Made by a program: the position numbers and the translations under genes. Shown piece after piece: positions 13,301 through 26,064 of a stretch of DNA of 64,000 nucleotides; positions within the stretch are counted from its first letter, which is position 1; the number at the start of each line of letters is the position of its first letter. The DNA comes from Glandiceps talaboti (lineage: Eukaryota; Hemichordata; Enteropneusta; Spengelidae), in contig NC_135551.1 of the NCBI RefSeq assembly GCF_964340395.1, positions 7,951,379 through 8,015,378 on the forward strand, given 5' to 3'. The notes beneath the pieces are model-generated. The model searched no databases. It was not told where the DNA came from and saw only the letters and a list, made by a program, of their open reading frames with translations.

Positions 13301-16300
13301 AAGCTCATGTAATAAAATCACTGTATTGGGCATTAAGTTGTCAAATTTCGCCAATCAGATTGAAAAAGTTTTGGGTTATGCTACACACACAAATATTTTC
13401 TCAGTGTCTTCGAAGAGTTTGTATGGTGTTACAAAGGAATGCAAAACTTGAAAAGTCCAGTCAGACTAGTCACCTTTTTCTGCTTTTACTTCACTTGTAT
13501 TGATTACTGCTTACTGTACAAACACACATTGTAAAGACAAAGAGTTTAGCATATTTGTGATGTCATCGCCAGATATTTCCCACAATCCCTTGCAGGAAAT
13601 CAAAAATGGCTGAACTCATGTCAAGTGCAGTTGGGCTTCTTTACAAGATTTCAAAGTTGAATAAATTATCGAAGTGCTATTTTGTCACTGAAAATGATGC
13701 GTAAGTTGATAGCGTTTATCAATACAAGTGTAGTAAAGCCAGAAAAAATCCTGAATGAACTTTTCCTTTGTTTGTTCAAAACAATTTTTAGTGAAAATCT
13801 TTTGAAAATAGTGTATTCCACGGTATCGTACAACGCAATCAGTGTATTGGGTATTGGTGAAATGTACACATCAAGTACAGTTATTCATTATTGATGATCA
13901 ATTTCATGTTTTGATTTCACAGCTGTGGAAGCTAAGAGAAGGAAAGTATCACTAGATAAAGATGCCAGCAGTACTGGTTCTCCTCACAAACATCCTACAA
14001 TGCCAATCTTGAATGCAGATGGCATCTATGTGGCTACTTATTATGCCTTGCTGTTAAACTTAAAACTTGTCAAGAAATGTCATTATGAACAGCCAAGTTC
14101 ATTACCAATCTCAGAGGTTAGTTCTACTTAATTGTCATGTGTAATTACAATTAAAATCACAAGACGTCAAACAAAACATTGTCTGACTCAGTAAGAATCT
14201 TTAAAAACAGTGCTACGTTTTAACATCTGGCTCAACAAAATTCTAACCAAGATATTTGTCAAGCAAGTCAATAATATGTATTAATGTTAGTAAGATTTCT
14301 GTTGAACCAGACAATTGCTTTGTTTCAAGTGTCATGATTTTCAATGTATACAGCTGCATGTATTAATTTTGTTACTCAGTTTTAAGTGAAGACTTTAATC
14401 GTATGCACTTTAGTACAGCAGTTCCATTTAGATGTTATTCCCCAATATGTTTTGTTCATTCAGCCAAGGAAAATACGAGTGACCTAAGGGGTCTTTATCA
14501 CTATGAGTCGATAGACAAGCATTTTCTGGCTGAATGAAGAAAAATTTTGGAAAATAACATAATTATACCAGCGCCAGTAATATCAAAGAAAAGTCAGGGA
14601 AAGTAATGGCATCATATTTCAAACACAGTAGAACCAGTGACATAGACACACGTTGTCGTGACACAGACACGTGTTGCCATGACGTAGAATGACCAGAGTA
14701 TATACTAGTATTCCATATTGTTTGTTCTAATGGCGCGTGCATGGTATTATGGATTTTATACATTTGTGCCACTTTAGGTCCTTGCCAGGGGTAGTAATAA
14801 TTGTACGTGTACTAAATTTTATGAAAATGTAATTTCTCAAAAACAGCGATACTGACATAATGTTAACCTGGGCAAATTTATCAGCAATGATATAACATGC
14901 AGAAGATACCAGTGATTGACACTATAGTCATAAAAACTAATTAACTGATTCTCTTTTTGCAGAAAGAGTTTGTTAGAAAAATCCATGATGGTGTGTTTCT
15001 AGTCTACCTATCCTCTACATGGCTATCAGAATTATATAATCAAGTTATTACAAGGAATCTTATAGGAGAAGCTGGTTATACTCAACCAACTATAGATTAT
15101 AACAGTGCACTGATGACATTATTAACAGGTTAGTGTCTACAGGATTTATACGCTGTGATGTCTGTAGACTGGTTGGCATTGCAAGTATCCTATGTAGTAG
15201 ACAGATAATCAGTGACACATTGTCTATGACTATGGAAAGCAAGTTATCTGATATTTAAGATAGACACAGTTATATAACTACTGTTTTGCAGTATGATAGA
15301 TTACAAGCCTGGGTGATAGGGGGTGCAGTGTGATAGATTACAGGCCTGGGTGATAGGGTGTGCAGCATGATAGTTTACAGGCCTGGGTGATAGGGGATGC
15401 ATCATGATAGATTACAGGCCTGGATGGGGGATGCAGCGTGATATATTACAGTCCTGGATGATAGGGTGTGCAGCGTGATAGATTACAGGCCTGGGTGATA
15501 GGGTGTGCAGTGTGATAGATTACAGGCCTGGGTGATAGGGTGTGCAGTGTGATAGATTACAGGCCTGTGTGATAGGGGTGCCTTAGTTGTATAGATATAG
15601 TCTCCCTGTATTCAAAACTTGTTATCAGTGACATCACCCTACTGCGAGTGTAATTACATCAATATCTATTGCTATCTTATATCAGCATGTTGCAACAACA
15701 GTTTTAGTTTGTGTTAGTTTCCTGATAGTTGACTTGCCACCGTTGTATTCCATTGTTTGTCCATTTATCCATTCCTTATAAACACTCCATACAAGTAATA
15801 TAAAGCAATTTGAAAGATCATCCCATTGCTTTTTCTTCACAAAAAAACGTTTTCACAGTCAGGTAAGATTTCATGGTCACATGGTGTGACTCTGCTTTCA
15901 ATTGAAAACTTATAAGTTATATGAAATATTAATACATCATGATACAAACAAATAAACAAATATCACATTGTGTGTTTGATTCAGATATTGATGGTCTTGG
16001 TAACCGTGACATTGGAGGTCAAATGTTAAGAGAATCAACTTGTCAGAGTACTCTATCAGCCAATAGGAATACTGGACAGGAACAGGCTTTAGAGGCTGGT
16101 AAGTAAGAACTAAGTAAGACAGATTGTAATTGGAAGTTATATAGTAGAACATCACTGATTGGTTGTTATATCAGAAGCATCAAGATGTCAACATCTCTGA
16201 TTGGTAGACGGATATCAAAGTAAGACCATCTCTGATTGGTTGAGACCTATCAAGCATGAAAGTAAGACTATCTCCGATTGGATGGAGGCCTCCTACAATG

Positions 16301-19300
16301 ATTATCAGTAACTATCGTGATTGATTTTGATTTAGGCCTGTAAAAGAAAATCTCTGATTGGGTACAACCTTATTGGTAACAGAGATCTAAGTAAAATCTT
16401 ATATGATGCCAAACATTTTTACGTCAAAATTTTCAGTTTGTGTAAAATACTTAAAGCATAAAATTCTGAATTTATGGTAATGAAGGGTAATGTTTTCAAC
16501 TACACTATCTGAAAGTTACAGTAATATGAAATGACAAGCTTTTGCTGTGCACATGAAATTTTGAATTACCTTTCAATTTTTTTCCTCACCTTTTTTCAGG
16601 TTTGAAGTTTTCCAAGATAACTTTGGTAACCATCTGGGAACAAGTCTTGGAAGTGTTGTCTCTTCCCTTGGCAACCAAAAATATCACTGTAGTTGGCAGT
16701 ATTGCATTTCTTCTTGGAACTGAGGGTGCCAAAGAACAAAGTAGTCGAGATAGGGAGGCCATAATGATGAGTCTAGATGGATTGAGAAAGGCAGCCAGAC
16801 TTAGCTGTACACTAGGTACTGTATAACTTTATTGCTATGAAAACAACACTTCGATTTCAGTCACACTTTCACATTTTTTCACATTTGAGCTCCTGAGAGT
16901 CATTTTGAATTCATGATTTAACATCACCTACATTACACACAATTTCAGAGAAAAAACAATTTGAACTTATGCTTAATTTGTTGTTTTTTTTACTGTGGAA
17001 TGCATCACCTCATGGGAGTCAGCAGAAATGCATATGCAATAGTTGAACAAGAATAATACATTCAATGAACAACACCATGAATGTTTATTGTTCTCTTTTT
17101 GATATTCATGTTTGCTGACTCCTATGAGGCAACATGGCCCACTACAAATACCCAAACAGGCATAAGTTCAAATTGGCGTTTCTCTGAAATCAAGTGTAAT
17201 TGTAGGTGACTGGCATTCATAAAATGACTCTCCAGAACCCAATGTTTATGAAAATGTCTCAACTTCCTGGAGTAGTGTTCCCCTTTTTAAAGAGGGAATA
17301 CTGATGTAGCTGCTAAAGATGTTTATTGCTCATGTTCGTGATTTCTCACTATGAATGTTTACATTCTAGGTGTACAAGACAGATGTGCTAGTGTTCTAAG
17401 TCAGTTGGCTAGTGCATCGTGTGTGTATGCTGATCCTACAGTACAGACAACAGACCCTAAGAAACAGTCATTAAGGAGTCGCCTAGCAACAGCCAGTAAG
17501 ACAGGAGTCAGATTACATACATCCCATGTACTCAGTATGGATGGCTTACTAAATATGGGATTAGAGATAGGTAGTCATTCAGAGGAGAGTTGGAAACATG
17601 TGTTCAGGTAAGATTGTTATGACTTCAGTATGGGATATTGTTGTACATACATATTCTTGGTATTTGCACTGCAGTACAGCACTGAAAACATTGTTGCATA
17701 CCTATATGCAAATGAGTGTGAGAAAGTTGCAACTTGGTACAGCTTGGTACAGTTTCAACTTCAACATGGTACATGGAATCGTGAACCCTCATTTTACCAA
17801 ATTTACAGTTTCGGATAAATGTATGCAATGATAACGGAACCCCATGACAAACAAGTGCCAGTGAGTCTTATGACTCGTGCTTGCAGTCTTTCCTTTCGCA
17901 CTTTCTCACTTGTTTTGCTAGAGAAAGTACATGTATGGTCACAGCAAACACCATAAGTACTCCTGCAGATATCCTTAGTGTACAAGACTGGCATTCTCAG
18001 TTCAAAAGGCTTTTACCTACCTGCATTAGTTCCTGCACAAGACCACTATACAAAGTAAACCAGTGTGTTAATTAAGATAGAGTACACCACACTGTCACTC
18101 ATGGCGCAGAAAGATTTTACCTACCCTCCCTCCTTCCTCAGTTCCTGCACAAACCAAAATGCAAAGTAAAACAGTGTGCTAACATAGAGTACGACATGGT
18201 CACTCACAGTTAAGGAAGGTTTACCTATTACCATCTCTCTCATTCCTGCACAAAACCACCAAATAAAGTAAGGTATGCTAACACATCTGTATTATGTTGT
18301 TTCATTTCAGATGTTGTGCCTATGTATCACAGCTAGAACATTCACACTTCAGTAGTGGTAACACACAGCCTACAGTCAGCATAACTAAAGTACAGGAACA
18401 ACAACAGAGTGACAGTCCGGGTTTGTACGATGATAACACAGGTGATCTAGATATGATGAGTACATACTCACAGCCTATATCTACACCTATACAACAAGCT
18501 GTTAATATACATGATATTATACAACAGAACAATGAAGAGATGGGATTTGATATGACATTGACTAGAGGTGGAGTACTCAGTGTTTCCAATGCTGCTAAAA
18601 CGGTGTATGGATTGTCAGCTGATGTGGACAGGTTAGTTTGACAGTGTGTCTTAGGTGTTGTGTTACAGGTTAGTCTGACGTTTGTTAGGGTTGTGGTATA
18701 GGTGAATTTGACTGTTAGGGGTTGTGTTGTAGGTGAGTTTGACTGTTAGGGGTTGTGTTCTAGGTGTGTTTGACAGTGTGTGTTAGGGGTTGTGTTATAG
18801 GTTAGTCTGACAGTGTGTGTTAGGGGTTGCGTTTCAAATTAATTTGAGTGAGTGGCCAATGCTGATAAAACGGAATAGATTGTGGACAGGTTAGTTTGAC
18901 AGTGTGTATTAGGTGTTATGGGTTAGCTTGAGATAGTGTGGCAAGGGCTTTGTAATAAGTGTTGCCAATGTTCCTAAAACGGTGCAAAAATTACTGATAT
19001 TTGAACCTTTGAATATTGGTATTCAGAAACTCATTAGTGGCAATTCTACATAGATCTACAAAATGTACACTGGTGAGATATGCCTCCTGAATTTGATTTC
19101 AAGGAACTAGTGTCTGAAAATAGAAATGAGAGGCAATTGTAGAATATTTGACTTACTGTGTTGTAAAGGATGGATTGTGGTTTGTACACATCACAGTCAT
19201 TACTACATGACACTGAACATATCTAAGTGTTTTCTAGACATGACAAGTAGAACGTAATGAAGACCTCCACACTGTGGAGCATTACATGTGATGAGGATTG

Positions 19301-22300
19301 GCAACCTCGGTAACAGAAAGGGGGAAAGGGTTAAAAAAGGCAGTGTAATGGTAATTTTGTTTGGGAACCACGGTAAAATGAGATGGAAACTCAGATAGCC
19401 ATTACATACTTACCGCCCTTAGTAAAAACACTATTCATAAAGTCTTTTGCATTGTAATCTTGTCATTTCTTGATAACATGTAGACTTCATACAGTGTCCT
19501 ATAATGTCCTCTTTTCATTTTTCATCTGTAGACTATTTGAAGAGGCTGCATCCAATCTCAATCTACAAGCCTTAGTTTGTTTTCTACGTGAACTGTGCAA
19601 GGCATCTCAGACCCAGCTGTTTGATACAAATAGATTCAATGCTGACATCACACTCAGCAATCCCACAATGCCAAGTAAATCTATATCCACAGCTGGTAAA
19701 CTAAGTCATGTGACATCACTACATTTATTCCGTGTAGCTGATGTCATGTTAAAGTGTGTACGTGATGACAACAGACCATTATTACATATCATGCAAGCCT
19801 GGGGAGTTGTTGCACCACACTTTGTTGAGGTAAGTATCTTCATTACTAGAGTCAGCTTTGCCAGTGCCTTCCAATGGTTGACAGATTGCTGTTGACGAAA
19901 GTGGCACAAGCTGAGTTTATTCCCTTTTTGCTCAATTGAAAAAAAAGGAAAAGAGAAAAAGTATATTCATATAAAATCTTGAAACCTCAACCTACTATAA
20001 TGCTAATGTCGATGAGCATTGTTTCAATAACATTACAATTGTCTTCTGGCTTTGTTAGAACAGTTGATTGCATTTGTAGGCATTTCGTCAACATTTTATT
20101 AGATGTATAGGTTATGTCATCTTGTATTTTACAAGTCATATCCTAATTCCAACTTTGAGTTTAGTCAATTTACACAAGTGATGGTTAAGTATGCTTCAGT
20201 TAGCAGAATACTGTGGGCACCTTGCAGTATATATTACACACAAAAACCCCCTATGTTAACTCAGCTTGTGTGCCTTGAGTCATCACTGGTATATGTATGC
20301 TAATTCCGGCATTCATCCAGTTATCATTTATTCATGAATACTCAATATCAGCCAGGCATTTGCAATATTATCCAATCTCTTGATTTTCACAAACACCATT
20401 TCGCTAATCACACAAAATTTCAAGATTTTACTTTATTTGAAAATTTATTTAAAAGATCACTTAAACTTTTGATTCTAGATAACCATGTAAATAATAACTG
20501 ACTTTACCAGACATATTTTGTACCACAAATCACACAGAAGTGCTGATGTGACCTTTGAACTTTATTGACCTTTGACCTTGCAGGCTGCCTGTCACAAGGA
20601 AAGACAAGTATCCAAGAAAGCAGTGGCGGCAATCCATGATGTCCTGACTGAATTGTTATCTAGTAAAACTGAATTACCTCATTTCAACTTCCATGAATCT
20701 TTATTCAAACCATTGGAAAGTATGTTATGTCTTGAACTGTGTGATGACGATGTACAAGATCAGGTACTTATCGATTTCATTGAGATTATTACTATGTACA
20801 TGTATTTATTATGTTACCCGGGTAGTTGAGCTTTCGGTTTTCTAAGATAGACACAAACTAAAACTATTGTCACAACATGTTGATACAACAATGCTAAGCT
20901 ATTGAATGGACGTGGGTTTAATTATAGTCTCAGTAGGGAGGCGGCTCTGAAAACTAGTTTATTTAGAGTTCCATGAACTTGAAGTGCTGTTTTGTGACTT
21001 CCAATGTTTACACTATGTTGATCACAGGGTGATTAAAATTGCACAACAGAGGAACCGCTAGCATCATTTGTGTAATCTACCACATTGAAGAGCAATAGAT
21101 TTAGTTTGTGTCTATCTTAGTAAACCGAAGGCTGGATTACCAGTGTCATAAGTTGATTGTGCTACAAATGACTGTGTTCACTTTCATCGATTTCATGGAA
21201 ATGGTCACGTATTAAAGCAGTCCTAGGATCATTTCCCATTCATTTTAGTTTCATATTATTTGTGTTTGTATTTTAATCTCCTTACTGTCATGTTAATTGT
21301 TAATACATGTCTCTTCTTTTAACATTTTACTTGTTTTATCTTATCAATGTTTTATTCAGTTCTTTCCAATCATTAGTTGTCATGTTTATTCAGTTCTTTT
21401 AATGAGTACATGTGGAAAGCCAATTACCAATGCATTTGTGAAAATCTATTTGTTAATTCAACTAACTTGGCTACGAATAACAATAACCTTGCTACAAATA
21501 ACTAACTTTGCTACAAATAACAATAACCTTGCTACAAATAACTAACTTTGCTACAGATAACTAACTTTGCTACAGATAACAATAACTTTGCTATAAATAA
21601 ATAACTTTTGCTACAAATAACAATAACTTTGCTACAAATAATAACTTTGCAACAAATAACAATAACTGCTACAAATAACAGTAACATTGCTACAAATGAC
21701 AATAACTTTTGCTACAAATAATAACTTTGCTACAAATAACAGTAACTTTGCTACAAATGACTACATTTTGCTACAAATAATAACTTTGCTACAAATAACA
21801 GTAACTTTGCTACAAATGACAATAAATTTTGCTGCAAATAATAAGTTTGCTACAAATAACAATAACTTTGCTACAAATAATAACTTTGCTACAAATAACA
21901 GTAACTTTGCTACAAACAACAATAAGTTTGCTACAAGTCTACAATTGTGTTCATTTCATGTAGATTGTGTCTTCCATCTGTGAGTTGGTAGAGGCTTCAT
22001 CATGTAACATAAAGTCAGGATGGAGGCCATTGTTTGGTACACTGAGGGCAGTCAAGGCACATAAACAGAAGATAAATGATGATGAAAGATTACAACAACA
22101 TACAGCACCAGTATTTGATGTCTTTGAAGCTTTCTTGAATACAGACAATGTTTTTGTCTTTGCCAATGCAGCCATTGACTGCGTACTGTGTCTTCTCAAG
22201 TTTGTCAGAGGTCCAGGTAAGTTGAATACAGACAATGTATTTGTCAGAGGTCCAGGTAAGTTGAATACAGACAAGGTATTTGTTAGAGGTCCAGGTAAGC

Positions 22301-25300
22301 TGAATACAGACAGTGTATTTGTCAGAGGTCCAGGTAAGCTGAATACAGACAGTGTATTTGTCAGAGGACCAGGTAAGCTGAATACAGACAATGTATTTGT
22401 CAGAGGTCCAGGTAAGCTGAATACAAACAGTGTATTTGTCAGAGGTCCAGGTAAGCTGAATACAGACAATGTGTTTGTCAGAGGTCCAGGTAAGCTGAAT
22501 ACAGACAGTGTATTTGTCAGAGGTCCAGGTAAGCTGAATACAGACAATGTTTTTGTCAGAGGTCCAGGTAAGCTGAATACAGACAATGTATTTGTTAGAG
22601 GTCCAGGTAAGTTGAATACAGACAGTGTATTTGTCAGAGGTCCAGGTAAGCTGAATACAGACGGTGTATTTGTCAGAGGGCCAGGTAACCTGAATACAGA
22701 CAATGTATTTGTCTTTGCCAATGCAGCTATTGACTGTAGACTCTTCCTTCTCAAGTTTGTCATCACTGGTCCAGGATAATTGATGCTGTTGTGTAGATAT
22801 TCAAGTGTTCTCTAAGTGATACAAGCGTACCAGTGTATATGGAGACCTTTGTGAGTGAGCGTTCTCTTGAATATTAGCCCTACATCTTGTAAGAGAGTAG
22901 CAGTACTTTAAGTCTTGCAAATATTAACTCTGTGTTAACAAATTTAGAATCTTTAGTTTGAATGTCCAGAAGTGCATTCTAGACATCTCTCAAATCAGAA
23001 ATGAATTTTTATGGCATAAACATATGTTATTGTAATTGTTTCTATAGGTGAGTGTGAATTAATCTCTGCAGAAGATGACGATGGTGGTAACAGTGATTCA
23101 AGTTCTACAGCGGCATCAGATCATTCCCTTCCACTACAAGCTGTAGATCTATGTCTTCCAGCTTTAGACTATCTCCATCGTTGTCACAAGATCCTTGCCT
23201 CTATATACAGTATGCCAGTATGTCCTGTATTCCATGGTGCACAGTCCATACAACTAAACACAGCGTTACTGACGGCTGAATTAGACATATCACCTGGTAG
23301 GGAGTTCTCCGGTAGCGTACCAACGATTCTACAAGATGCCAAGTTAGCAAGAACACAGGATTCATTTGATGACGACGCCGCTGCTGCTGCTGCTGCTGCT
23401 GCTGCTAAGGAAGCTGAACTGTTGGCTGCCGTGTCTATTGATAGCATAGATGATGAGAGTGGCATCATCAGAGTCTGGTTTCTGTTGTTGGAAGGATTAA
23501 CTGGTGCTGTGTCAACATGTCCTAGGAATTACCAACCACAGACTTTGGAATTGTTGTTTGAGTTGCTGAGAGCAATTGCAGCTATTCCAGGTATGAATAA
23601 TGTAATGTACACACTTTGAGAAAAATCTGATAATAACGAATACAAAGACCCTTTAACTCCTTGCTGATAATGATATAGACCATGTAGTTCCTTGTTGATA
23701 ATAATGTAAACCCTCTAACTCCTTAGCTGATAATAATGTAAACCCTCTAACTCCTTAGCTGATAATAATGTAAACCCTCTAACTCCTTAGCTGATAATAA
23801 TGTAAACCCTCTAACTCCTTGTTGATAATAATGTAAACCCTCTAACTCCTTAGCTGATAATAATGTAAACTCTCTAACTCCTTAGCTGATAATAATGTAA
23901 ACCCTCTAACTCCTTAGCTGATAATAATGTAAACCCTCTAACTCCTTGTTGATAATAATGTAAACCCTCTAACTCCTTAGCTGATAATAATGTAAACTCT
24001 CTAACTCCTTAGCTGATAATAATGTAAACCCTCTAACTCCTTGTTGATAATAATGTAAACCCTCTAAGTCATTGTTGATAATGATATAGACCCTTTAACT
24101 CTTGTTGATAATAATGTACACCCTCTAACTTATTGTTGATAATAATGTACACCCTCTAACTTATTGTTGATAATAATGTACACCCTCTAACTTATTGTTG
24201 ATAATAATGTACACCCTCTAACTTATTGTTGATAATAATGTACACCCTCTAACTTATTGTTGATAATATTAATAATGTAGACCCTCTAACTCCTTGTTGT
24301 AGTGCAACAGAAATGCTGTAACACAATGCTAACTTTCAACCCTCTGAAAACCATATAAATTGCACTGTAGTGTATGAAAGATGTGATCTATTGCAAAGCA
24401 CATTACCTTGTTCTATCGTATGAGAAATGAAACTATGATTGTAGTTTCTGGACCCCATAGAACACTCACACAACTTAAGTGGCATCCTTCAGATAATAAT
24501 ATCACTCAATCTCACATTCTACCATTGACACTTTTCAGGACCTCAGTTTGCAGTGTTTGCAGTGACCAACCTCCTACTACCAATGTTGTTATCGTGGGTT
24601 CGTAGAAGTACACGTACTAGTTACTGGGATACCTCATTGGCTAACTTTAAACACGCATGTGGCCTGTCAGCTGAATTGGTAGTAGATCATGTGGTCTATT
24701 TTGTAACCAGTGACATCATCATCCCAGGTGTACATCGCATGATAAAACAACTGTTTGATTTGTTAGTGGAATGTATCGGTCAACCAATGGAATCTATCTC
24801 AAGATTAGGGTGTTCTTGTATCAGGTAAGTGTATTGGTTAAACACTACAATCCCAGGTGTTCATTGGCTGGTAGACAGTCCATGTATTGGTTAAACACTA
24901 TAATCCCAGGTGTTCATTGGCTGGTAGACAGTCCATGTATTGGTTAAACACTACAATCCCAGGTGTTCATTGGCTGGTAGACAGTCCATGTATTGGTTTG
25001 ACACTATAATCCCAGGTGTTCATTGGCTGGTAGACAGTCCATGTATTGGTTAAACACTATAATCCCAGGTGTTCATTGGCTGGTAGACAGTCCATGTATT
25101 GGTTAAACACTATAATCCCAGGTGTTCATTGGCTGGTAGACAGTCCATGTATTGGTTAAACACTACAATCCCAGGTGTTCATTGGCTGGTAGACAGTCCA
25201 TGTATTGGTTAAACACTACAATCCCAGGTGTTCATTGGCTGGTAGACAGTCCATGTATTGGTTAGACACTACAATCCCAGGTGTTCATTAGATGATATTT

Positions 25301-26009
25301 AAAGTATGTATGGACTATAGAATTGCAAGTTTATATCGGATGGTGATAAGTACATCATGTATACATTTGTAATCAGGACATTTACAGTGCATTTGTTTTT
25401 AGGTATTTTACATGAGTTCCACAGGTATTTTACAAGATTTCCAAAAGTATGGTACATAGTCACTGAGTATGCAAAATTAAGGGAAAATAACTGTTCTATA
25501 GTCATAAAGACTGACAGGTAGCAATAGTTGTTAGTCCTTATGGAAAAACTGTTCCTTTTTACTAGATTATTAGATATACAGTTTATGACCTGTATCTACT
25601 AGCTATGACTACTGACCAACATTAATTTTCACACTGTTCATAGTACAGAAATCTGTGCAAGTTGTCTTTTTCTCCTTAGACATGGTATTGATAGGGAGAA
25701 AAGTGCAACAAATGCAAGTAAGAAAATTATGGCATAATTTTTCTAATATTTTTTAGACATGTGTTATTGAGAGCTGGACCAGTATTTACAGACGACATGT
25801 GGACCATAGCATGTCATAGTATGCAGCAAGCTATATCAGTTAGTCTTCATAGTATTCGGTGTTTGATGACAAGTTTTCATCCTGGTTCTGAGGATTTCAC
25901 TGGTGATGTGGGTCAAGTCAAGGTGGCTGCAAGACGAGACTGTACAGAAATGGAAGCTGATAGACTCAGACAGATTGCACAACAGGTTAGTAGCCCCCCC
26001 CCCCCCCCC

Positions 26010-26064
<55 letters not shown>

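Noticed and set aside
21951-22766. 271-codon open frame on the minus strand with LPGPLTNTLSVFS repeats
   Set aside because: It is the complement of the 39-bp array of exon 17. The open frame on this strand follows from the unit being a multiple of three.
23625-24300. Regular short repeats resembling a CRISPR array
   Set aside because: Units are contiguous without unique spacers, and the setting is an animal intron. It is a minisatellite.
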